Below, piece after piece: positions 1 to 6,156 of a DNA stretch of 9,028 bases. The position numbers and the translations under genes are program-made. Below the pieces are notes generated by a model. The model saw only the letters and a list, made by a program, of their open reading frames with translations, was not told the DNA's origin and did no database searches. Source of the stretch: JANNSW01 sp031431235 (GTDB taxonomy: Bacteria; Pseudomonadota; Alphaproteobacteria; Rhizobiales; Hyphomicrobiaceae). The stretch is from contig JANPDA010000446.1 of the NCBI GenBank assembly GCA_031431235.1, positions 1-9,028 on the forward strand, read 5' to 3'. Numbering within the stretch: the first letter of the stretch is position 1; the number at the start of each line of letters is the position of its first letter.

Positions 1-2
1 TG

Positions 3-170
3 CTCGGGCGCGGTCTCACGGCCTATGCGCGCTCCGACGTCGAGCGTATCATGGGCAAGAAGTCGAGCGAGATCGCGAGCCTGTTGGGCTTCGAGGGCCG
101 CGCCGAGGTGGTGCACCGCGACGACATGGCCTTGACGCGCGCGAAGGGTCGGGAAGGCCGGGACACATGA
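3..170 (+). CDS. proB: Glutamate 5-kinase, C-terminal end (partial)
   Basis: This is the last 55 codons of a gene that begins before the window. The reading frame runs from base 3 to a TGA at 168-170. The peptide includes GLTAYARSDVERIMGKKS and ends in a basic tail. That pattern matches the end of the PUA domain of glutamate 5-kinase, which phosphorylates glutamate to gamma-glutamyl phosphate in the cytoplasm, the first committed step of proline synthesis. The call is strengthened by the next gene, proA, which starts inside this one (ATGA overlap at 167-170), as expected for a translationally coupled proBA pair. The kinase domain is outside the window, so catalytic residues cannot be checked. 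Confidence 0.88.
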   Translation, partial: LGRGLTAYARSDVERIMGKKSSEIASLLGFEGRAEVVHRDDMALTRAKGREGRDT

Positions 171-1459
171 TAGCGGTGGCGGCACCGGAGAGCACGGCGG
201 CAATCGCGCCGGTCATGGCGGCGATCGGCGCGGGGGCGCGCGAGGCGGCGTGCGTGCTCGCGCTGGCTGATCGGGCGACGAAGGACCGGTCGCTGCGCGC
301 CATGGCATCCGCGCTGCGGTCCAACCGGCCCGCCGTCATCGAGGCCAACCGCATCGATCTGGACGAGGCTGTCGCGCGAGGTCGCCCGGTCGCCTTCCTC
401 GACCGGCTGCGGCTCGACGAGACGCGGATCGAGGCCATGGCCCGGGGGCTCGAGGCGATCGCCGAATTGCCCGATCCGGTCGGCCGCACGCTCGCGACCT
501 GGACCCGCCCGAACGGCCTCGAGATTTCAAGAGTCGCGGTGCCGCTCGGCGTCGTCGGCATGATTTTCGAGAGCCGTCCCAACGTGGCAGCGGACGCGGG
601 CGGCCTCTGCCTCAAATCGGGGAACGCCGTGATCCTCAGGGCCGGCTCGGAGAGCCTGCGATCGGTCAGCGCAATCCACCACTGCCTCGCGCGCGGTCTC
701 GCGCAGGCCCGGCTGCCCGAGGCGGCGATCTCACTCGTGCCGGTGCCGGATCGCGAGGCCGTCGGCCTGATGCTCGCAGGCCTCGGCGGAGCGATCGACG
801 TGATCGTGCCGCGCGGCGGCAAGAGCCTGGTCGCCCGGGTCGAAGCCGAAGCCCGCGTGCCGGTGCTCGCCCATCTGGAGGGCATCTGTCACGTCTATGT
901 CGACAAGGCGGCCGACCTCGTGATGGCGCGGCGGATCGTGGTCAATGCCAAGATGCGGCGCACCGGCGTGTGCGGCGCGGCCGAGTGCCTGCTGATCGAC
1001 CGGGCGGCGGGGGCAACCCATCTGCAGCCAATCGTCGCTGCCCTGATCGAGGCAGGCTGCGAGGTGCGCGGCGACGCGGACGTGTGCCGGGCCGAGCCAC
1101 GCGCGAGGCCAGCAACCGAAGCCGACTGGGGCCATGAATTCCTCGACGCCGTCATGGCAGCCCGGCTCGTCGATGGCCTCGATGGCGCGATCGCCCACAT
1201 CGCCCGCTTCGGCTCGCGCCACACCGACGCGATCGTGACGGGGGATGCGGCCACTGCCGAGCAGTTCCTCGCCCGCGTCGACTCCGCGATCGTGCTGTGG
1301 AACGCCTCGACCCAGTTCGCCGACGGGGCTGAGTTCGGCATGGGTGCCGAGATCGGCATTGCGACCGGCCGCTTTCACGCGCGCGGCCCCGTCGGGCTCG
1401 AGCAGCTCACCACCTTCAAGTACGTCGTCCGCGGCGCCGGCCAGATCCGGCCCGTCTGA
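167..1459 (+). CDS. proA: Gamma-glutamyl phosphate reductase
   Basis: This 430-residue protein reduces gamma-glutamyl phosphate with NADPH to glutamate-5-semialdehyde, the second step of proline synthesis. It belongs to the aldehyde dehydrogenase superfamily and its length is normal for ProA. Visible hallmarks are PLGVVGMIFESRPNV at residues 126-140, the nucleotide-binding VIVPRGG at 212-218, HLEGICHVYVD at 236-246, the predicted catalytic cysteine C269 in RTGVCGAAE, and the C-terminal stretch with ADGAEFGMGAEIGIATGRFH followed by ARGPVGLEQLTTFKYVV. The start is the ATG that overlaps the proB stop. The N-terminus carries about 15 extra residues before the conserved region, so a later ATG at 215 is possible, but it has no clear ribosome binding site. 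Substrate is presumably handed over from ProB. The next gene follows after 14 bases. Confidence 0.97.
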   Translation: MIAVAAPESTAAIAPVMAAIGAGAREAACVLALADRATKDRSLRAMASALRSNRPAVIEANRIDLDEAVARGRPVAFLDRLRLDETRIEAMARGLEAIAELPDPVGRTLATWTRPNGLEISRVAVPLGVVGMIFESRPNVAADAGGLCLKSGNAVILRAGSESLRSVSAIHHCLARGLAQARLPEAAISLVPVPDREAVGLMLAGLGGAIDVIVPRGGKSLVARVEAEARVPVLAHLEGICHVYVDKAADLVMARRIVVNAKMRRTGVCGAAECLLIDRAAGATHLQPIVAALIEAGCEVRGDADVCRAEPRARPATEADWGHEFLDAVMAARLVDGLDGAIAHIARFGSRHTDAIVTGDAATAEQFLARVDSAIVLWNASTQFADGAEFGMGAEIGIATGRFHARGPVGLEQLTTFKYVVRGAGQIRPV

Positions 1460-1473
1460 GAAAGGCAATTCCG

Positions 1474-1914
1474 ATGGCAAAACCCGTAAAGCTCACCGGC
1501 CAATGCCTGTGCGGCGCCGTCCGCTTCGAGGCAACGGGCCCGTTCCGGCCGATCAGCTATTGCCACTGCCGGCAATGCGCACGCTGGACCGGACATCTGG
1601 TTGCCGCCACCTCGGTGACGCCGGACCGTTTCGCGCTCACCGCTGGCGAAGCCGCGCTCAAATGGTATGCGGCATCGAGCGAAGCCAAGCGCGGCTTCTG
1701 TGGCGAATGCGGCTCGAGCCTCCTGTGGAAACCCGAGGACGGCTCGCGCATCTCGATATGTGCCGGCGCACTCGATCCCCCGACCGGCATCAGGGCGACC
1801 CACCACATCTTCGTCGCCGACAAGTCGGACTACTACCCGATAACCGATGGCTTGCCGCAACACGACGGTTGGGGCGGGTCGTCGGCGGCCCCCGCGACAA
1901 AAAATCAGGAGTGA
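1474..1914 (+). CDS. GFA-domain (glutathione-dependent formaldehyde-activating-like) zinc protein
   Basis: This 146-residue cytoplasmic protein has the complete cysteine pattern of the GFA/CENP-V zinc fold. C11-x-C13 lies in the N-terminal CLCGAVRFE, C30-x-C32-x2-C35 in CHCRQCARWTG, and C76-x2-C79 in FCGECGSSL. Family members bind two zinc ions. The founding member was described as adding glutathione to formaldehyde, but most family members have no proven reaction, so no substrate is assigned here. The start ATG has an AAAGG Shine-Dalgarno 14-10 bases upstream. The gene sits tightly between proA (14-base gap) and nadD, whose preferred start lies 2 bases after this stop, so it is almost certainly co-transcribed with them. 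The last ~16 residues look disordered (SSAAPATKNQE). Family assignment is firm; function is not. Confidence 0.92.
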   Translation: MAKPVKLTGQCLCGAVRFEATGPFRPISYCHCRQCARWTGHLVAATSVTPDRFALTAGEAALKWYAASSEAKRGFCGECGSSLLWKPEDGSRISICAGALDPPTGIRATHHIFVADKSDYYPITDGLPQHDGWGGSSAAPATKNQE

Positions 1915-1916
1915 TT

Positions 1917-2543
1917 GTGACAGCGGGACCCGACGCGCACCTGCGGCCTCCCCACGCCGGGGCGGGCCTCAGGATCGGGCTGCTCGGCGGCTCGTTCAAT
2001 CCGCCCCATGACGGCCACCGCCAGGTCAGCCTCGAGCTGTTGCGCCGTCTCCGCCTCGATCGGGTCTGGTGGCTGGTGTCCCCCGGCAACCCGCTGAAGT
2101 CGCACGAGGGCCTGCCGACAACCGCTGCCAGAGTGGCGGCCTGCGAGCGGGTCGCCGACCACCCGCGCATCGAGGTGACCGCCTTCGAGGAGTCGACCGG
2201 CAGCGCCTTTACCGTCGAGACGGTCGCCTTCCTCAGCCGCCGCTTCCCCGCGACCCGGTTCGTCTGGATCATGGGGGCCGACAATCTGGCGGGGTTCGAG
2301 CGCTGGAAGGGTTGGCGCAAGATTTTCGAGCTGATGCCGATCGCCGTCGCCGACCGTCCCGGCTGGCGCTACCGGGCGCTCGCCTCGTGCGCCGCCATCA
2401 CCTACGCGGCCGCCCGCATCGACGAGGCCGATGCGGCTGGCCTGCCGGAGCGGCCAGCGCCAGCCTGGGCCTTCCTCGGCATCCCGCTGTCGCCACTGTC
2501 GTCGACCAAGCTCAGGGAAGCGGCGCGCAGGCGGCGAGGGTAG
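1917..2543 (+). CDS. nadD: Nicotinate-nucleotide adenylyltransferase
   Basis: This 208-residue protein transfers AMP from ATP to nicotinate mononucleotide, giving deamido-NAD, in the cytoplasm. The nucleotidyltransferase signature GGSFNPPHDGH lies at residues 24-34 (H31 and H34 are the HxGH histidines). WIMGADNLAGF follows at 117-127. The second ATP-binding motif, LSSTKLRE, is at 194-201 and corresponds to the family ISSTxIR. Length is normal. Two GTG starts are possible, at 1911 and 1917. An AGGAG at 1907-1911 overlaps the first but stands 5 bases before the second, so 1917 is chosen. The frame stays open far upstream, but that part overlaps proA and the GFA gene and is not coding. In many alphaproteobacteria nadD follows proA and precedes rsfS and rlmH. 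Here an unrelated gene precedes it and a transposase scar follows. Confidence 0.95.
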   Translation: MTAGPDAHLRPPHAGAGLRIGLLGGSFNPPHDGHRQVSLELLRRLRLDRVWWLVSPGNPLKSHEGLPTTAARVAACERVADHPRIEVTAFEESTGSAFTVETVAFLSRRFPATRFVWIMGADNLAGFERWKGWRKIFELMPIAVADRPGWRYRALASCAAITYAAARIDEADAAGLPERPAPAWAFLGIPLSPLSSTKLREAARRRRG

Positions 2544-2544
2544 G

Positions 2545-2761
2545 CTGAACTGCGCTGTTTTGGGGCCAGCACCGGGCGCCAAGTGAACCGGCACCATTGG
2601 CAGGTCGAAGTGGCTCCACAATTTCGGACCGTAGGATGAGTGGATCGGCTGCCTGACAGCGGGCACGGTTGGTGCTCGCGAATCAGGAGCTTTCGATGAG
2701 CAGACGGCCACGACGGAACCGCTCACCGGCTTTCAAGGCGAAGTTGGCGATTGCAGCAGGC
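2545..2761 (+). mobile_element. Truncated IS3-type insertion sequence remnant
   Basis: This stretch lies immediately after nadD. It contains the ribosome binding site and first codons of an IS3-family transposase OrfA, then breaks off. The left limit is set by eye: TGAACTGC at 2545 resembles the TGAAC-type ends common in IS3 elements, but no matching right-hand inverted repeat occurs in the window. The right limit, near 2757-2761, is where transposase similarity is lost. Everything that would normally follow (the rest of OrfA, OrfB and the right end) is missing. The deletion probably accompanied a rearrangement joining nadD to the ABC operon. The transposase start is well supported; the exact ends are not. 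Confidence 0.55.
2696..2761 (+). pseudogene. IS3-family transposase OrfA, 5' fragment
   Basis: The ATG at 2696 is preceded by CAGGAG at 2684-2689. The first 22 codons read MSRRPRRNRSPAF followed by KAKLAIAAG. This matches from memory the highly conserved start of IS3-family OrfA proteins, in which RRRNHSPAFKAKVALAA leads into the helix-turn-helix. The intact protein would continue with a conserved GEKTLAELA-like segment. Here the frame instead runs on through unrelated codons (CHLSSKGRPCKL and onward) to a stop at 2858-2860, inside the next gene's start. The helix-turn-helix is therefore gone and the product cannot be functional. Confidence 0.68.
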
Positions 2762-2856
2762 TTTTGCCACTTGAGTTCCAAGGGGCGGCCATGCAAGCTA
2801 GCCACGGTGCGGCCGTGTGCGGATAATGGCCGATTCTGGATTGGGGTAGCAACAGC
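2762..2856. other. Leader of the ABC operon, unassigned DNA after the IS scar
   Basis: These 95 bases separate the transposase break point from the ABC ATPase start. No convincing -35/-10 pair, operator or terminator could be identified. The only ribosome-binding candidate before the ATG at 2857 is a weak GGGGT at 2845-2849. Whether the ABC operon has its own promoter here, or is read from the nadD side or from the IS remnant, cannot be decided by eye. Confidence 0.4.
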
Positions 2857-3942
2857 ATGAGCGCCGATGTCGAGCTCGACAACGTCACCATCCGGTTCGG
2901 CAGCTTCACAGCCGTCAAGGGCGCAACGCTGAAAATCGAGAACGGCGAATTCTTCTCGTTCCTGGGCCCGTCCGGCTGCGGCAAGACGACGATCCTGCGC
3001 ACGGTATCGGGCTTCCTCGATCCGTCGGAAGGCGCCGTCCGGATCGGCGGCAAGGACATGGCCGGTATCGGCGCGAACCGGCGCCCGACGGCGCTGATCT
3101 TCCAGAACCTCGCGCTCTTTCCCCTGATGACGGTTGCCGACAATGTGGGCTACGGTCTGCGCGTGCGCGGTGTGCCGCGCGAGGAGCGGGCGCGGAAGGT
3201 CGATGATCTGCTGCGACTGATCGCGCTTCCCGACCAGGGGGGCAAGCTCGTCTCCGAGTTGTCGGGTGGCCAGAAGCAACGCGTCGCGATCGCACGCGCG
3301 CTTGCGGTCGAGCCGCAGGTGCTGCTGCTGGACGAGCCGCTCTCGGCACTGGATCTGAAGCTGCGCCAGCACATGCGCAACGAGCTGCGCAACATCCAGA
3401 AGCGGGTCGGCATCACCTTCATCTACATCACTCACGATCAGGGCGAGGCGCTCACCATGTCGGATCGCATTGCGGTAATGGATGCGGGCGTGATCGAGCA
3501 GGTGGCCGAAGGCAAGAGCCTCTACGACAATCCGGCGACGGCGTTCGTTGCCTCTTTCGTCGGCGAGAACAATCCCTTCCCCGGAACGGTCTCTCGCACG
3601 GTCGGCGACCATGCCCTCGTCGAGACCGCGCACGGGCCCTTGCGCGGGCGCAATCCCAAGGGCCTGAAGCCGGGCGACAAGGCGATCCTGTTCGTCAGGC
3701 CGGAAGCCTTCAGCGTCGGCGTCGGCACCGCCGAGGCGACGATCTCGAGCACGGTCGAGGCCGTCACCTTCGAAGGCAACACCAGCCACGCCTATCTGAA
3801 GGGCAAGGGCGCCAAGCCGATCACGCTCACCATCGGGCGCCAGAGCGACCATGCACTCCCCGGCCAGGGCGCAACCTTGGCGGCGAGCTACGATCCGACG
3901 AAGGCGCTGGTTCTGCCGCACGGGAGGCTCGCCAGTGAGTAG
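2857..3942 (+). CDS. ABC importer ATP-binding protein, spermidine/putrescine (PotA) type
   Basis: This 361-residue cytoplasmic ATPase powers the importer formed with the next two gene products. It has, in order, Walker A GPSGCGKTT (37-45), Q-loop Q83 in IFQN, the ABC signature LSGGQ (135-139), Walker B VLLLDE (155-160) with D-loop SALD, and switch histidine H193 in ITHDQ. Residues ~235-361 form a C-terminal TOBE-type region (FVGENNPFPGTVSR and FVRPEAFSVGV), typical of the PotA/CysA/MalK class where this domain senses or contacts substrate or regulators. The TOBE sequence and the permeases that follow favour a polyamine/putrescine/opine-type system, but the true substrate is unknown. The 3' end overlaps the next start by 8 bases. 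No binding-protein gene is adjacent. Confidence 0.93.
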   Translation: MSADVELDNVTIRFGSFTAVKGATLKIENGEFFSFLGPSGCGKTTILRTVSGFLDPSEGAVRIGGKDMAGIGANRRPTALIFQNLALFPLMTVADNVGYGLRVRGVPREERARKVDDLLRLIALPDQGGKLVSELSGGQKQRVAIARALAVEPQVLLLDEPLSALDLKLRQHMRNELRNIQKRVGITFIYITHDQGEALTMSDRIAVMDAGVIEQVAEGKSLYDNPATAFVASFVGENNPFPGTVSRTVGDHALVETAHGPLRGRNPKGLKPGDKAILFVRPEAFSVGVGTAEATISSTVEAVTFEGNTSHAYLKGKGAKPITLTIGRQSDHALPGQGATLAASYDPTKALVLPHGRLASE

Positions 3943-4951
3943 TCGTGGCCTCGTCTACCTGATCCCCATCGCGGTCATCGCGATCTTCTGGGCGATGGCC
4001 GTCTGGGAGAAGCGCCGGGGCCTCGATGATCCCTCGCGCAAGGGCTTCGTGCAGCAGAACGGCATCCTGCTGTCGACCTTCTTCGTGCTGGCGGTCGCGT
4101 TCTGGACGCTGTTCCTGGTGGTGCTGCCCTACATGTACATGGTGCAGGAGAGCTTCCATCCCTCGCTCTGGCCCAAGGATCGCGGCGGGCCCAAGGACGT
4201 GCTCACCCTCGAGCACTACAAATACTTCATCTACGGCCTGCAGACCGGCACCGAGGCGAGCTACAACGTCACGCACCTCTACGCCTTCTGGAAGACTCTC
4301 CTCATCAGCCTGTGCGTGACGTTCGCCAATTTCTGCCTGTGCTATCCGCTCGCCTACTATCTGGCGCAGTCGGCCGGTCCGCAGAAGTTGCGGCTGTTGC
4401 TGATTGCCTTGATCGTGCCGTTCTGGGTGAACGAGATCCTGCGCGCGTTCGCCTTCCGTGTGCTGTTGTCGTCCAACGGCCTCATCAACACCGCGCTCAT
4501 CAACATGGGTCTGATCGACACCTCGTTCGATTTCCTGCGCGCCGATATCGGCCTCTATCTGGGCCTTTCCTACGCCTACCTGCTGATCATGGTGTTTCCG
4601 CTCTACAACGGGATCGAAGCGCTGGACAAAAACCAGATCGAGGCGGCCCGCGATTTGGGCGCCTCCTGGTGGCGCATCCACAAGGACGTGGTGATGCCGT
4701 TCGCCAAGCCCGGCATCGCGTCGGGCTGCACCATGGTGTTCATGCTGGCGGCGGGCTCGCTCGCCGCGCCGCAGTTCCTGGGCGGGCCCAACACGCTGTG
4801 GTTCACCTCGATCGTCTACGATTTCTTCTTCCAGGCCTTCAACTGGTCGCGGGGCTCGGCCTACGCCTTCATCCTGCTGCTGGCCTGCATCGGCTTCGTG
4901 CTGCTGGTGCTACGGGTGTTCAAGGTGAGCCTGGGGGAGATCGCCCGATGA
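3935..4951 (+). CDS. ABC importer permease, PotB-type, first of pair
   Basis: This is an inner-membrane permease of 338 residues. The start is GTG at 3935, inside the ATPase gene, chosen because GGGAGG at 3922-3927 stands 7 bases upstream. The frame is open earlier but reads ATPase codons. Hydrophobic segments lie near residues 7-24, 47-69, 119-142, 152-171, 205-224, 262-284 and 309-328. That is about seven, one more at the N-terminus than the usual six of PotB. The EAA loop that docks on the ATPase is EAARDLGASWWRIHKDVVMP (236-255). A hydrophilic stretch between the second and third segments (~70-118) should lie in the periplasm. The gene overlaps the next one by ATGA. It is a binding-protein-dependent transport permease; substrate not assignable. 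Confidence 0.9.
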   Translation: MSSRGLVYLIPIAVIAIFWAMAVWEKRRGLDDPSRKGFVQQNGILLSTFFVLAVAFWTLFLVVLPYMYMVQESFHPSLWPKDRGGPKDVLTLEHYKYFIYGLQTGTEASYNVTHLYAFWKTLLISLCVTFANFCLCYPLAYYLAQSAGPQKLRLLLIALIVPFWVNEILRAFAFRVLLSSNGLINTALINMGLIDTSFDFLRADIGLYLGLSYAYLLIMVFPLYNGIEALDKNQIEAARDLGASWWRIHKDVVMPFAKPGIASGCTMVFMLAAGSLAAPQFLGGPNTLWFTSIVYDFFFQAFNWSRGSAYAFILLLACIGFVLLVLRVFKVSLGEIAR

Positions 4952-5841
4952 CCTCCAGGCTCGTCTACAAGCTGATGACCGGCTTTTATCTGCTGATCTT
5001 CTTTGCCTACCTGTTCGGGCCGCTGGCGGTGATGGGCGTCACGGCCTTCAACACGCCCAACTATCCGACCGCCTATCCGTTCGAAGCCTTCACGACCAAA
5101 TGGTTCACCGCCCTCTTCAACGATCGCGACATGATGGAGGGGCTTTGGAACAGCGTCATCATCGGCATCGGCGTCGTCTGCCTCGCGGTGCCGGTGGGGC
5201 TCGCTGCCTCGATCGTGATGACGCAAATCTACCCGCGTGCGCGCTCGCTCTATTATCTCATCACGGTATCGCCCGTGCTGACGCCGGGCGTCATCATCGG
5301 CATCTCGACGGTGATTTTCTGGAAGGACTTCGCCGAGACGACCGGCCTGAAGCCCTATCTCTACAAAGGCATGATCCTCGCGATTTTCGGCCAGGCGAGC
5401 TTCATCTGCGCTTATTGCATGCTGATCATCCTGGCGCGATTGCAGCGCTTCGACCGCGCGCAGGAAGAAGCCGCACTCGATCTGGGCGCCAGCTATCCGC
5501 AGGTGTTCTGGCACATCCTCATTCCCTTCCTCAGGCCAGCGCTGTTCTCGGCCGGCATCATCGCCTTCCTCTCCTCGTTCGAGAACTACAATACGACGAC
5601 GTTTGCGATCCTTGCCGACAAGACGCTGGTCACGGTGCTGGCGGGTCGCGTGCGCCAGGGCACCGATCCGAGCCTGTCGGCGCTCGCCGTCATCATCATC
5701 GCGGTGAGCCTCGTGGGTGCGATCAGCTACGAGATCCTGAAGCGGCGCGAGGAGCGGCGTGCGCTCGAGGCTGCCGCACGCGCCAGGGCCGCCGAGCGGG
5801 GCGAGGTGGCTTTGGGCGGCGCGGTGCCGACGGCCGCTTAG
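4948..5841 (+). CDS. ABC importer permease, PotC-type, second of pair
   Basis: This is an inner-membrane permease of 297 residues, the second half of the predicted heterodimeric channel. The ATG overlaps the preceding TGA (ATGA at 4948-4951), and GGGGGAG at 4933-4939 provides the ribosome binding site. About six hydrophobic segments are visible, near residues 12-33, 66-90, 101-124, 141-163, 195-213 and 243-262. The EAA loop is EEAALDLGASYPQVFWHILI (173-192), followed by PFLRPAL. The last ~35 residues are charged and alanine-rich (KRREERRALEAAARARAAER) and probably form a cytoplasmic helix. The frame is open back to 4312, but that upstream part is antiphase to the first permease and is not coding. 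It is the last gene of the operon: a repeat-filled convergent region follows and no substrate-binding protein is present. Confidence 0.92.
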   Translation: MTSRLVYKLMTGFYLLIFFAYLFGPLAVMGVTAFNTPNYPTAYPFEAFTTKWFTALFNDRDMMEGLWNSVIIGIGVVCLAVPVGLAASIVMTQIYPRARSLYYLITVSPVLTPGVIIGISTVIFWKDFAETTGLKPYLYKGMILAIFGQASFICAYCMLIILARLQRFDRAQEEAALDLGASYPQVFWHILIPFLRPALFSAGIIAFLSSFENYNTTTFAILADKTLVTVLAGRVRQGTDPSLSALAVIIIAVSLVGAISYEILKRREERRALEAAARARAAERGEVALGGAVPTAA

Positions 5842-5857
5842 GCGTGGTGGGCGAACT

Positions 5858-5936
5858 GTAGGGCGGATCAGGCGCGCATGCGCCGTAATCCGCCGCCATC
5901 GGATCCGTGCGCCGGCAATGGCGGATTACGCTGCGC
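5858..5936. repeat. Extragenic palindromic repeat, family A, copies 1 and 2
   Basis: Copy 1 spans 5862-5894. Arms GGCGGAT (5862-5868) and ATCCGCC (5888-5894) enclose a second stem, GGCGC/GCGCC (5871-5875 with 5880-5884), with a four-base loop. It is preceded by GTAG at 5858-5861. Copy 2 starts at 5920 with the 17-mer GGCGGATTACGCTGCGC, which recurs exactly at 6127-6143. GTAATCCGCC (5885-5894) and GGCGGATTAC (5920-5929) also form a perfect 10-bp inverted repeat, so alternative folds are possible. It lies just after the last ABC permease gene. Confidence 0.72.
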
Positions 5937-5949
5937 TCTCGAGAAACAC

Positions 5950-5969
5950 ATCCTGGCATCATCCGGGAT
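5950..5969. repeat. Short palindrome, family B, copy 1
   Basis: ATCCTGG (5950-5956) pairs with CCGGGAT (5963-5969) across a six-base loop, with one G-T pair. The same two arms recur around a longer insert at 6001-6034, so this looks like a short or deleted member of one repeat family. Confidence 0.55.
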
Positions 5970-6000
5970 CCTCGCCACGGGCGCGGCATCTGTAGCTGAG

Positions 6001-6034
6001 ATCCTGGATCAAAGCCTTCGGCTTTGTCCGGGAT
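6001..6034. repeat. Long hairpin, family B, copy 2; possible bidirectional terminator
   Basis: ATCCTGGA (6001-6008) pairs with TCCGGGAT (6027-6034). Inside it CAAAGC (6010-6015) pairs with GCTTTG (6021-6026) around CTTCG, leaving only T6009 bulged. This gives roughly 14 paired positions. No T-run follows on either strand, so a classical intrinsic terminator is not shown. Its place between converging operons still makes a transcription barrier or a repeat-type role plausible. Confidence 0.55.
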
Positions 6035-6079
6035 GACGGGTGGATGGGTGCGCGCGAGACGTTTCCTCGAACACGCATT

Positions 6080-6092
6080 CCGGCGTAGCCGG
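6080..6092. repeat. Short hairpin CCGGC-GTA-GCCGG
   Basis: A perfect 5-bp stem with a three-base loop lies between the family B hairpin and the last family A repeat. The rest of 6035-6126 shows no open frame or motif I can support. Its role is unknown. Confidence 0.35.
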
Positions 6093-6126
6093 TTGGGAAG
6101 CTATTCCGCCCTGCGATCTCGGGCGC

Positions 6127-6156
6127 GGCGGATTACGCTGCGCCAATCCGCCTTAC
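6127..6156. repeat. Extragenic palindromic repeat, family A, copy 3
   Basis: GGCGGATT (6127-6134) pairs with AATCCGCC (6145-6152), a perfect 8-bp stem. The first 17 bases repeat 5920-5936 exactly. The right flank CTTAC (6152-6156) reads GTAAG on the minus strand, comparable to the GTAGG that precedes copy 1. This flank contains the stop codon of the minus-strand gene that ends at 6153, so the repeat abuts or supplies that gene's end. Confidence 0.72.

Noticed and set aside
731..1480. 249-codon minus-strand frame opposite proA
   Set aside because: It is antisense to a clear proA, with no motif and no ribosome binding site recognised.
1245..1916. Upstream extension of the nadD frame across proA and the GFA gene
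   Set aside because: The extension overlaps two real genes in other frames and lacks any domain; the ribosome binding site at 1907-1911 fixes the start at 1917.
2683..3921. 412-codon open frame on the minus strand opposite the ABC ATPase
   Set aside because: It is antisense to a gene with complete ABC motifs, has arginine/alanine-rich low-complexity content typical of GC-rich shadow frames, and shows no recognisable domain.
4312..4947. Upstream extension of the second permease frame, giving a 509-residue product
   Set aside because: This part is out of frame with the first permease and reads as arginine-rich shadow sequence; the ATGA overlap and ribosome site at 4933-4939 mark the real start at 4948.
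5862..6152. Repeated palindromes considered as a CRISPR array
   Set aside because: The repeats are few, vary in length and orientation, and are not separated by regular unique spacers; no cas genes are nearby.
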